From contig JAUYJQ010000028.1 of NCBI GenBank assembly GCA_030699295.1, positions 1-8,261 of the forward strand: DNA of 8,261 nt, read 5' to 3'. The stretch comes from Candidatus Beckwithbacteria bacterium (GTDB taxonomy: Bacteria > Patescibacteriota > Microgenomatia > UBA1400 > CG1-02-47-37). The position numbers and the translations under genes are program-made. The notes beneath the pieces are model-generated. The model did not search any database, was not told the origin of the DNA, and saw only the letters and a list, made by a program, of their open reading frames with translations. Shown one piece after another: positions 1 to 6,333 of this stretch (position 1 is the stretch's first letter; each line of letters starts with the position of its first letter).

Positions 1-1125
1 AAAAAACTCCACTGGCCGGGAGTGAATAAACTCTGGCAATTGTGCAGCAAGAACGGGGATATTTATAAAAAAACTTATCAGGGGCTCTACTGCGTCGGTT
101 GCGAGCAGTTTTATACTAAAAACGAACTGGTTGACGGCAAATGCCCGGAACACGACCGGAAACCGGAAACCGTCAGCGAAGAAAACTACTTCTTTAAATT
201 ATCAAAGTACCAGAAACAGCTGGAAGAATTGATTTCGAGCGATAAACTGCAAGTGCTGCCACAGGTGAGGAAAAACGAGACCCTAGGCTTTATCCGCCAG
301 GGACTTCAGGATTTTTCCGTTTCCCGGCCGGCCGAGCGCTTAGGTAACTGGGGCATTCCCGTACCCGATGACCCCAGCCAAGTTATGTACGTCTGGTTTG
401 ACGCTTTAACTATCTATATGACCGCCATCGGCTGGGGTTACGACGATAAGTTGTGGCAAAAGTGGTGGCCGGCTGATATCCACGTCATCGGCAAAGGCAT
501 CTACCGTTTCCACACGGTTTACTGGCCGGCCATGCTTTTATCTGCCGGTTTGCCCCTGCCGAAAAATATTTTAGTCCACGGTTATGTCAATTCCGGCGGG
601 CAGAAGATGGCTAAATCTTTGGGCAACGTCGTCGACCCGAAAACGTTACTCAAAAAATACGGCACTGACCCAATCCGCTACTATCTGTTAAAAGAAGTCC
701 CCACTCAAGCCGACGGCGACTTTACCGAAACGCGCTTTAAAGAAATCTTTAATGCCGACTTGGCTAATGGTCTGGGCAACCTGGTTTCCCGAGTAGCCAA
801 GCTGGCTGAAACAGACGGCCTATCGGGTATTAAAGAGTATTCTAAAAAAATCACCATCGCCGATTACATTGATCGTTATGAATTTAATTTGGCCTTGACT
901 AAGTTGTGGGAAGAAGTGAGAAACCTGGATCTGGAAATCTCCCGCTTTGCTCCCTGGGAGAAATCTGCCGCCGACAGAAAAGGTAGACTCGTCGAGTATG
1001 CCAAAAAGATTTTGGCCTTAGCCTGGCAATTACAAATTTTTCTGCCGGAAACCGCCGAAAAAATTGCCAAAGTCTTTACCGGGAATAAAATTAAGCTTGA
1101 TAATCCATTATTCCCCCGGCTTTAA
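1..1125 (+). CDS. metG: Methionyl-tRNA synthetase, C-terminal part (5' end outside window)
   Basis: Charges tRNA-Met with methionine in the cytoplasm (class I aminoacyl-tRNA synthetase). The frame is open from base 1, so the gene starts upstream; the GTG at 22 is internal. Roughly the first 100 residues, with the HIGH motif, are missing (estimated from usual family length). Visible in order: a single zinc knuckle of the Thermus type, C-x2-C-x13-C-x2-H (about 91-153); the end of the catalytic core with YVWFDAL (about 388-408), HVIGKGIYRFH and WPAML; the KMSKS-loop equivalent, here KMAKS (604-618), followed by LGNVVDP; and the helical anticodon-binding domain, with GNLVSR (775-792) and the APW motif (949-957) that normally contacts the CAU anticodon. 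The protein ends right after this domain, with no C-terminal tRNA-binding extension. The S to A change in KMSKS is the only oddity. The family call is very secure. Confidence 0.97.
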   Translation, partial: KKLHWPGVNKLWQLCSKNGDIYKKTYQGLYCVGCEQFYTKNELVDGKCPEHDRKPETVSEENYFFKLSKYQKQLEELISSDKLQVLPQVRKNETLGFIRQGLQDFSVSRPAERLGNWGIPVPDDPSQVMYVWFDALTIYMTAIGWGYDDKLWQKWWPADIHVIGKGIYRFHTVYWPAMLLSAGLPLPKNILVHGYVNSGGQKMAKSLGNVVDPKTLLKKYGTDPIRYYLLKEVPTQADGDFTETRFKEIFNADLANGLGNLVSRVAKLAETDGLSGIKEYSKKITIADYIDRYEFNLALTKLWEEVRNLDLEISRFAPWEKSAADRKGRLVEYAKKILALAWQLQIFLPETAEKIAKVFTGNKIKLDNPLFPRL

Positions 1126-1140
1126 CTAATTTTCGCGGGC

Positions 1141-1146
1141 TATAAT
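1141..1146 (+). promoter_or_regulatory. Consensus -10 box for a leaderless tatD transcript
   Basis: A perfect TATAAT lies in the short gap after metG. Only six bases separate it from the tatD ATG at 1153. Transcription normally starts about seven bases after the -10 box, so the mRNA would begin at or next to the start codon, with no room for a ribosome binding site. No convincing -35 hexamer is seen 16-18 bases upstream. The spacing matches that of the box at 3413-3418, which supports both. Confidence 0.65.
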
Positions 1147-1152
1147 ACTCTC

Positions 1153-1950
1153 ATGTATATCGATAGCCATTGCCACTTAAATTTTGGCGCCTTTAGCAAA
1201 GATTGGCAGGAAGTGACCGACGACTGTGTTAAGGCTGGAGTAGAAAAAATGATCGTCGTCGGGGCAGATCTGGAAACCAGCCAAAAAGCCATCGAAATCT
1301 GCCAAAAACACCCGGCTTTATTTGCCGCGGTCGGCGTCCACCCACACCACGCCTCTGGCGAGTTTGATGTAGAAAAACTAAAACAACTGGCGCAAAATAA
1401 AAAAGTTGTGGCCATCGGCGAAACCGGAGTCGATTATCATGTTTATCAAAAATCAAAATATCCTTCGACTGCGCTCAGGATAAATCCGGAAATGAAAAAC
1501 CGGCAAAAAATCATTTTCGGCCAACAAATCCAGCTGGCTAAAACACTTAAACTGCCTTTAATTATCCATAACCGTGAAGCCAACGAAAACGCTCTCGACG
1601 TTTTAGAGCATTTTTGTAAAGATGACGGCATTTACCCAGCCGGCGTTTTCCACTGCATCTCCGGCAGCAAAAAATTATTGCAAAAAATTCTCGCCCTGGA
1701 TTTTTACGTCGGTGTTGACGCTAATATTACCTATTCCCAAGAGGTGCAAACCCTGGTGGCCGACTCACCCTTAGAGAAAATCTTGCTGGAAACCGATGCC
1801 CCTTATTTAACTCCCAGCCGTGACGGATCAAGAAATACTCCCCAAAGTGTTAAAATGGTCGCTCAGGAAATTGCCCGGGTGAAACACCTGCCTGAAAATT
1901 TAGTAATTAAGCAAACCAGCACCAATGCACAAAGACTCTTTAAGCTCTAA
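1153..1950 (+). CDS. tatD: TatD-family metal-dependent hydrolase / DNase
   Basis: TatD proteins are TIM-barrel hydrolases of the amidohydrolase superfamily that act as metal-dependent 3'-5' DNases in the cytoplasm. All metal-ligand motifs are present: HCH (H6, H8) in DSHCHL, E90 in IGETGVDYH, H139 in IIHNREA, H167 in FHCISGS and D215 in LLETDAPYL. Length (265 aa) is normal for the family. Between strand GETGVD and helix QQIQLA the loop is about 12 residues longer than in E. coli TatD (aligned from memory); eight of these (Y103-I110) are encoded by a 24-bp palindromic repeat described separately. The ATG at 1153 is chosen because the protein starts directly at the first barrel strand and a TATAAT lies six bases upstream. 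There is no Shine-Dalgarno sequence. It overlaps the next gene by 26 bases. In many bacteria tatD follows metG, as here. Confidence 0.95.
   Translation: MYIDSHCHLNFGAFSKDWQEVTDDCVKAGVEKMIVVGADLETSQKAIEICQKHPALFAAVGVHPHHASGEFDVEKLKQLAQNKKVVAIGETGVDYHVYQKSKYPSTALRINPEMKNRQKIIFGQQIQLAKTLKLPLIIHNREANENALDVLEHFCKDDGIYPAGVFHCISGSKKLLQKILALDFYVGVDANITYSQEVQTLVADSPLEKILLETDAPYLTPSRDGSRNTPQSVKMVAQEIARVKHLPENLVIKQTSTNAQRLFKL
1459..1482 (+). repeat. 24-bp imperfect palindromic repeat inserted in frame in tatD
   Basis: The segment has inverted 6-bp ends, TATCCT and AGGATA, around a core reading TCGACTGCGCTC. On the minus strand it contains CCTGAGCGCAGTCGAAGG. This is the form of a short dispersed repeat (CCTGAGC…GTCGAAGG) that I recall seeing repeatedly in genomes of several phyla. 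It begins exactly on a codon boundary and adds eight codons (Y103-I110) in a loop region of TatD. Only one copy is visible in this window, so its repetitive nature rests on recall, not on evidence here. Confidence 0.6.
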
Positions 1951-3415
1951 AGATAAAAAGCTAATCCGCGCCCTGGAAATTCTTCCGGGAGCGATTTCCT
2001 GGTCGCTAATCATTTTCCCCATCTGGGGCAGCTTAGTTGTCCCTGTAGCCGTGGCTTATTACATCATTGCCTTTGATATTTACTGGCTCTATCGCTCTTT
2101 TTGGACCGCCGCCCTGTCCCTCTTATCCTACTACCGGATCAAGGCCAGCCAGCAATTTGATTGGCTGGGTGAAGCCCGCTCATTTTTGGAATGGGATAAA
2201 GTCAAACACATCGTCATCATTCCTACCTTTCAGGAACCGCTCTATATTCTTGAGCGGACACTTAATGGTTTAGCCAAACAGACTTTTCCGCTTAAAAACC
2301 TAACCGTCATGGTTTCGTTTGAAACCAGGGAAGGCGAAGCCGCCAGGACCAAAGCCCGAGCCTTAAAACAAAAGTTTGCCCATATCTTTGGCAATTTCTT
2401 AATTACCTATCATCCGGATTTAGCCGGTGAAGTTAAGGGCAAATCGTCAAACACCGCCTGGGCAGCGCGGTTAGCCAAACAAGCATTGGTTGACCAGCAG
2501 GGGGCAGACATCGACTACATCACCATTACCAGCAACGATGCCGACGCCGTTTTGCACCCGCAATATTTTTCTTACCTGACCTTTAAATTTTTAGATGACC
2601 CCCACCGCTATCAGCGCATCTGGCAATCAGCCATCCAGTTTTATAACAACATCTGGCGCCTGCCTCTGCTGTCCCGGGCCTATAACCGGGTTTCCAGTGT
2701 CATTCAAACCAGTGTTCTCTTGAGAAAAGATCGGATGATTAACTTTTCTACCTACAGCTTGAGTTTAAAATTAGTCGTGACCATCGATTATTGGGACACT
2801 GACGTTATTCCCGAAGACTACCGCATGTTCTTTAAAGCCTACTTTGCCACCCGCGGCAAGCTCGAAGTCGAACCGATCTTTTTGCCCAGCTGGTGCGACG
2901 CGGCCGAATCCACCACTTGGTGGAAAACCACGATCAACCAATACGAACAGGTCAAGCGCTGGGCCTGGGGAGTCTCCGACGATGCTTACGTCATCTACAA
3001 ATGGTTAAAAGTTAAACACATGCCGTTCTGGGAAAAATCCATCCGGGCCTTTTACGTCATCAAAGACCATATCCTCTGGCCGGTAACCTGGTTTGCCATC
3101 ACCTTAGGAGCCAATATTCCCCCTTTATTAAACCAGGATTTTAACCGGACAATTATCGGCCGGACTCTACCCCAGGTCTCTTCCGCCATCCTGACGCTGT
3201 CTTTGGTGGCTTTGCTGGCAATTATTTTTGTCGACTGGCAGCAGAAGCCCAAGGCTCCGGTTGGCACCAGCTGGTTAAGAAGATTCTTAAGCCCGTTTGA
3301 GTTTGTTTTACTGCCGGTCGTCGGCTTTTTATTTACCGCCCTACCGGGCTTAGATGCCCACACCCGGTTGATGCTCGGGCGTTACCTGGAATACCGGGTC
3401 ACTGAAAAAGTGTAG
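1925..3415 (+). CDS. Membrane-anchored GT2-family glycosyltransferase (processive-type motifs)
   Basis: Transfers sugar from a nucleotide-sugar donor on the cytoplasmic face of the membrane, probably for a surface polysaccharide or glycolipid; donor and acceptor are unknown. Two N-terminal hydrophobic segments (about residues 18-70) precede a GT-A domain: HIVIIPTFQEP (95-105) opens the Rossmann-like fold, SNDADA (203-208) supplies the metal/UDP-binding DxD (D205, D207), PED (296-298) the catalytic-base region, and QVKRW (342-346) is the QxxRW motif of cellulose-synthase-like enzymes. Three or so C-terminal membrane segments follow (about 378-400, 417-436, 455-474). At 496 aa it is longer than simple GT2 enzymes. 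The ATG at 1925 lies within the last codons of tatD (26-bp overlap); no other ATG occurs before codon 129, and there is no Shine-Dalgarno sequence, so translation is probably coupled to tatD. The GT2 fold is secure; processivity is inferred from motifs. Confidence 0.88.
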   Translation: MHKDSLSSKDKKLIRALEILPGAISWSLIIFPIWGSLVVPVAVAYYIIAFDIYWLYRSFWTAALSLLSYYRIKASQQFDWLGEARSFLEWDKVKHIVIIPTFQEPLYILERTLNGLAKQTFPLKNLTVMVSFETREGEAARTKARALKQKFAHIFGNFLITYHPDLAGEVKGKSSNTAWAARLAKQALVDQQGADIDYITITSNDADAVLHPQYFSYLTFKFLDDPHRYQRIWQSAIQFYNNIWRLPLLSRAYNRVSSVIQTSVLLRKDRMINFSTYSLSLKLVVTIDYWDTDVIPEDYRMFFKAYFATRGKLEVEPIFLPSWCDAAESTTWWKTTINQYEQVKRWAWGVSDDAYVIYKWLKVKHMPFWEKSIRAFYVIKDHILWPVTWFAITLGANIPPLLNQDFNRTIIGRTLPQVSSAILTLSLVALLAIIFVDWQQKPKAPVGTSWLRRFLSPFEFVLLPVVGFLFTALPGLDAHTRLMLGRYLEYRVTEKV

Positions 3416-3418
3416 AAT
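3413..3418 (+). promoter_or_regulatory. -10 box (TAGAAT) overlapping the GT2 stop codon
   Basis: TAGAAT shares its first three bases with the TAG stop of the GT2 gene and ends six bases before the ATG at 3425. This is the same distance as TATAAT to ATG in front of tatD. A transcript from here would be leaderless or nearly so. It would give the four genes from 3425 to 7205 their own promoter. No good -35 hexamer is seen. Confidence 0.5.
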
Positions 3419-3424
3419 AAAATT

Positions 3425-4858
3425 ATGTTAAACAGGTTATGGCGCTGGTTATTAAATAACGAGGCCCTGGTTTTACTCCTTCTTCTGGCGGTAATCCTCC
3501 GCCTGCCGTCTTTATTTGAACCCTACTGGTACGGCGATGAAGGCATCTATCTGGTTTTGGGCCAGGCATTCAACCAGGGCCTGATTTGGTACCGGGATAT
3601 TCATGACAACAAACCGCCGCTGCTTTACCTTCTGGCCGCTTTTACCGGTACGGTGTTTTGGTTCCGGCTGCTGCTAACCGTCTGGTTTGGAGCCACGATC
3701 GTGGTTTTTTACCGCCTGATGAAACGCTTGCTGCCCCAAGTCCCGGCGGCCGCGAATTTGGCCACCTTACTACTGATTCTTTTAACCACGATTTTTGAGG
3801 GCAATATTGCCAACGCGGAAATCTTTTTCATTCTGCCGATTAGCGCAGCCGTCCTCCTGGCCCTGGGAAAGAAACCAGCCTACCTCACCATTGGTTTCCT
3901 GTTTGCCCTCGCCTTTCTGTTTAAAATCCCCGCTGCTTTTGACTTTCTGGCGTTGCTGCTCTGGCTGATTATCTGGAAAAAACTGGCTTTTAAAAACCTG
4001 CTGCTGGCTGGGTTAAGTTTTGCCTTACCCATCATCGGCACGATAATTTATTACGCCGATAAGGGAGCAATGATTCCTTACGTCCGCTCGGCGCTACTTC
4101 AAAACGTCGGCTATCTGTCTAGTTGGGAGGGCAGCCAAAACGGCTTATGGATCCGCCTGGCAGTCGTCTCCGGATTTCTGGTTATCTTTATTCCCCTGGC
4201 AAAAAAGTTTAAACTGTCGGCCGCGGCCGGACTCGCGGTCATCTGGTTTACCTGGGCTATGTTTGGGGCGCTCTTATCTGAGCGGCCTTATCCGCATTAC
4301 CTAATTCAGCCGGCAGTGCCGCTGACCATCCTCCTGGCCTTCTTTGTCTTTGGTAAAAGAAAGCTGTTAAAACTAGTCATTACTGCCGCAGTTATCTTGG
4401 CCGGCTTGGCTTATTATCAAATCCGCTTTTGGCAGTATCCGATTTTTGGCTACTATCAAAACTTTATCGAGTTTAGCCTCGGCAAAAAATCACCAGACCA
4501 ATACTGGAACTGGTTTGATCCCCGGGTCACCCAGACTTACCAGCTGGCCAAATATATCAGAACCACGACCCTTCCCAATGAACCAATCTTTATTTGGGGC
4601 GATGAACCTTATGTCTACGCTCTCTCCGGCCGTCTGCCGGTTGGCCGTTATACGGTCGCTTACCACGTGGTCGACTTTAACGGTTTTAAGGAAACCATGA
4701 CTGCCTGGGATAAACGCCAACCCAAACTGGTTGTGGTCATGACTTATGAAACCCGGCCATTCCCGGCCCTGTCTGCCCGCTTGGCCGCCGACTATGCCTT
4801 GGTGACCACTCTTGACCAGGCAAAGGTTTATCGTCGCTTAAACGGCGCTACCCCATGA
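3425..4858 (+). CDS. GT-C fold glycosyltransferase, GT39/PMT-like integral membrane protein
   Basis: Resembles the dolichyl-phosphate-mannose-protein mannosyltransferase / ArnT group, which transfers a sugar from a polyprenyl-phosphate donor to an acceptor on the outer face of the membrane. After the first membrane helix (about residues 12-28) comes the expected first external loop: acidic pair D38-E39 in YGDEGIYL, then GLIWYRDIHDNKPPLLYLL (52-70), matching the family pattern G…Y.D…..PP. Around nine or ten hydrophobic helices fill residues 60-330, with the late motif RPYPHYLIQPAVPL (287-300). A C-terminal soluble part (about 355-477) contains WGDEPYVYALSGR. The start at 3425 follows a TAGAAT box by six bases and has no Shine-Dalgarno sequence. 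The TGA stop overlaps the next gene's ATG (ATGA). The adjacent UbiA enzyme could make its lipid-linked donor (inference). Family call is good; substrate unknown. Confidence 0.82.
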   Translation: MLNRLWRWLLNNEALVLLLLLAVILRLPSLFEPYWYGDEGIYLVLGQAFNQGLIWYRDIHDNKPPLLYLLAAFTGTVFWFRLLLTVWFGATIVVFYRLMKRLLPQVPAAANLATLLLILLTTIFEGNIANAEIFFILPISAAVLLALGKKPAYLTIGFLFALAFLFKIPAAFDFLALLLWLIIWKKLAFKNLLLAGLSFALPIIGTIIYYADKGAMIPYVRSALLQNVGYLSSWEGSQNGLWIRLAVVSGFLVIFIPLAKKFKLSAAAGLAVIWFTWAMFGALLSERPYPHYLIQPAVPLTILLAFFVFGKRKLLKLVITAAVILAGLAYYQIRFWQYPIFGYYQNFIEFSLGKKSPDQYWNWFDPRVTQTYQLAKYIRTTTLPNEPIFIWGDEPYVYALSGRLPVGRYTVAYHVVDFNGFKETMTAWDKRQPKLVVVMTYETRPFPALSARLAADYALVTTLDQAKVYRRLNGATP

Positions 4859-5238
4859 AACCCGCCAAGCTCACTTTTTACTCTCTCAAGCGCGAAATCG
4901 ACGAGCTGTCTTTAGACCCAACCGTCAAACTGGGTTTACGCCTGGCCTTTATCGCCATTGGCTTGCAACTAATCATCCTGGCAATCAGCTGGCACCGCTT
5001 GCCGCCGGAAACACCCCTGCTCTACAGCCGGGCTTACGGCGACGCCCAGCTGGTCCGCAGTTTCTGGTTATGGACATTACCCTTAATTACCCTGTTGCTG
5101 GAACTGGTGTCTATCCGTTTGGCCGCTAAAGCCCAGGCCGAAGACAAGCTTTGGTCCCAAATTCTCTCCTGGGTCGGCGCCATTGTCGCCCTAATGGGCT
5201 TGGTCACTCTAGCTAAAATTATCGATTTAATGATCTAA
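4855..5238 (+). CDS. Small three-helix membrane protein of unknown function
   Basis: I do not recognise a characterised family. The 127-aa protein has a cytoplasm-like N-terminus (about 25 residues, mixed charge) and three predicted membrane helices at about residues 26-46, 69-90 and 99-124. The loop between helices 1 and 2 reads LPPETPLLYSRAYGDAQLV (49-67). This pattern of prolines followed by a Gly-Asp is reminiscent of the DUF1648 loop, but the similarity is too weak to assign. It begins in the ATGA overlap with the GT-C gene and its TAA stop abuts the ATG of the WecA-like gene (TAAATG), so it is surely translated as part of this operon. Its position between two polyprenyl-linked glycan enzymes suggests an accessory or subunit role in the same pathway (inference). 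Confidence 0.75.
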   Translation: MKPAKLTFYSLKREIDELSLDPTVKLGLRLAFIAIGLQLIILAISWHRLPPETPLLYSRAYGDAQLVRSFWLWTLPLITLLLELVSIRLAAKAQAEDKLWSQILSWVGAIVALMGLVTLAKIIDLMI

Positions 5239-6333
5239 ATGAACCTTATAAATCTGCTGCTGCCGGCATTTTTAAGCGCCATCATTGCTTTGATAGCCAC
5301 GCCGCTAGTCATCAGGCTGTATCGCCACCACCATTGGCTTGACGACCCCAAAGGCCAAACCCACCCCAAGGTTATCCACCGCTACCCTGTACCCCGCGGC
5401 GGCGGCCTGGCCATCTATGCGGCCATCTTGCTTACCAGCCTGATTTTTCTTCCCTTAGATAAACACTTACTGGGGATTCTCCTGGGCGGTTTGGTGCTGA
5501 TGATTACCGGCCTTTTAGATGACATTTATAACTTAAACCCTTACCTTCGTTTGGGCCTGGGTGGTTTGGCGGCCGGCCTGGTAGTTTTGTCCGGCATCGG
5601 CGTGGCTTATGTGTCCAACCCGTTATCAGCCGGAACGGTGATCAACTTGTCCCAGCCGCAAATCCCGATTTTTTTCCTGGGTAAACTAAGAACTATCTGG
5701 ATTTGGGCCGACCTCCTGGCCCTAATCTGGATTGTGGGCACGATGAACTTTGTCAACTGGTCCAAGGGTTTAGACGGCCAACTGCCGGGAATCGTTGTTG
5801 TTTCGGCCGTGGTGATTGGGCTTTTGAGCTTGCGTTTTGTCGACGACGTCACCCAATGGCCGGTAATTATTCTGGCCTTTATTTTAGCCGGCGCCTATTT
5901 GGGCTTCTTGCCCTACAATTTTTATCCCCAAAAAATCATGCCCGGCTACGGCGCGGGTAGTCTAGCCGGTTACTTTTTGGCAGTTTTAGCCATTTTATCC
6001 GGGGCCAAGCTGGCCACGGCAATTTTAGTATTGGGCGTGCCGTTAATCGACGCGGTTTATACAGTCCTACGGCGGCTGGCCAAAGGCCGTTCGCCTGTCT
6101 GGGGTGATCGGGGCCATTTGCACCATAAGCTGATGAATTTAGGTTGGGGCAAGCGACGCATTGCCGTTGCCTACTGGCTGGTTTCAGCCGCCCTGGGATT
6201 TATTGCCCTACAGCTTAATAGCCAACAGAAGCTCTATACACTGATGCTTTTAGGGGTTATTATTGGGGTCAGTTTATTATGGTTGAACAATTGGTCCTTT
6301 TACTCAAAGCCGCCCGGCCGCGCCAAAGCTTAA
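5239..6333 (+). CDS. Divergent WecA/TagO/MraY-family (PNPT) membrane protein
   Basis: Members of this family transfer a HexNAc-1-phosphate from a UDP-sugar to undecaprenyl phosphate, starting cell-wall or surface glycan synthesis. The 364-aa protein has about ten or eleven membrane helices. Family motifs seen: LDDPKGQTHPKVIHRYPVPRGGG (34-56, as LDDP…H…PRGGG); the GLLDD acidic pair (D94, D95) on the cytoplasmic loop; GFLPYNF (222-228); and GRSPVWGDRGHLHHKL (283-298), the HLHH loop typical of WecA-like rather than MraY enzymes. Two motifs deviate. The usual NxxNxxDGxDG is NFVNWSKGLDG (170-180), with Lys176 for the first Asp. The usual FMGDxGS is MPGYGAGS (234-241), with no Asp. The start directly follows the previous stop (TAAATG), and the 3' end overlaps ubiA by 55 bases. 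Fold is secure; catalytic activity and substrate are uncertain. Confidence 0.85.
   Translation: MNLINLLLPAFLSAIIALIATPLVIRLYRHHHWLDDPKGQTHPKVIHRYPVPRGGGLAIYAAILLTSLIFLPLDKHLLGILLGGLVLMITGLLDDIYNLNPYLRLGLGGLAAGLVVLSGIGVAYVSNPLSAGTVINLSQPQIPIFFLGKLRTIWIWADLLALIWIVGTMNFVNWSKGLDGQLPGIVVVSAVVIGLLSLRFVDDVTQWPVIILAFILAGAYLGFLPYNFYPQKIMPGYGAGSLAGYFLAVLAILSGAKLATAILVLGVPLIDAVYTVLRRLAKGRSPVWGDRGHLHHKLMNLGWGKRRIAVAYWLVSAALGFIALQLNSQQKLYTLMLLGVIIGVSLLWLNNWSFYSKPPGRAKA

Noticed and set aside
22..24. GTG at 22 as the start of metG
   Set aside because: The frame is open upstream to base 1 and the MetRS catalytic domain with HIGH must precede this point, so the GTG is an internal Val codon.
1105..1140. Possible terminator after metG (CCCCCGG … GCGGG)
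   Set aside because: The GC-rich pieces do not pair well and no T-tract follows on the plus strand.
1861..1875. Second copy of the tatD palindromic repeat (GTCGCTCAGGAAA)
   Set aside because: Shares only GCTCAGGA with the repeat and has no inverted end; codes for the conserved VAQEIA helix of TatD.
3052..3363. 103-codon minus-strand open frame within the GT2 gene
   Set aside because: Lies opposite the C-terminal membrane segments of GT2; no domain features and no promoter.
5226..5231. TTTAAT as a -10 box for the WecA-like gene
   Set aside because: Weak match within the coding end of the preceding gene; tight coupling of genes makes a separate promoter unnecessary.
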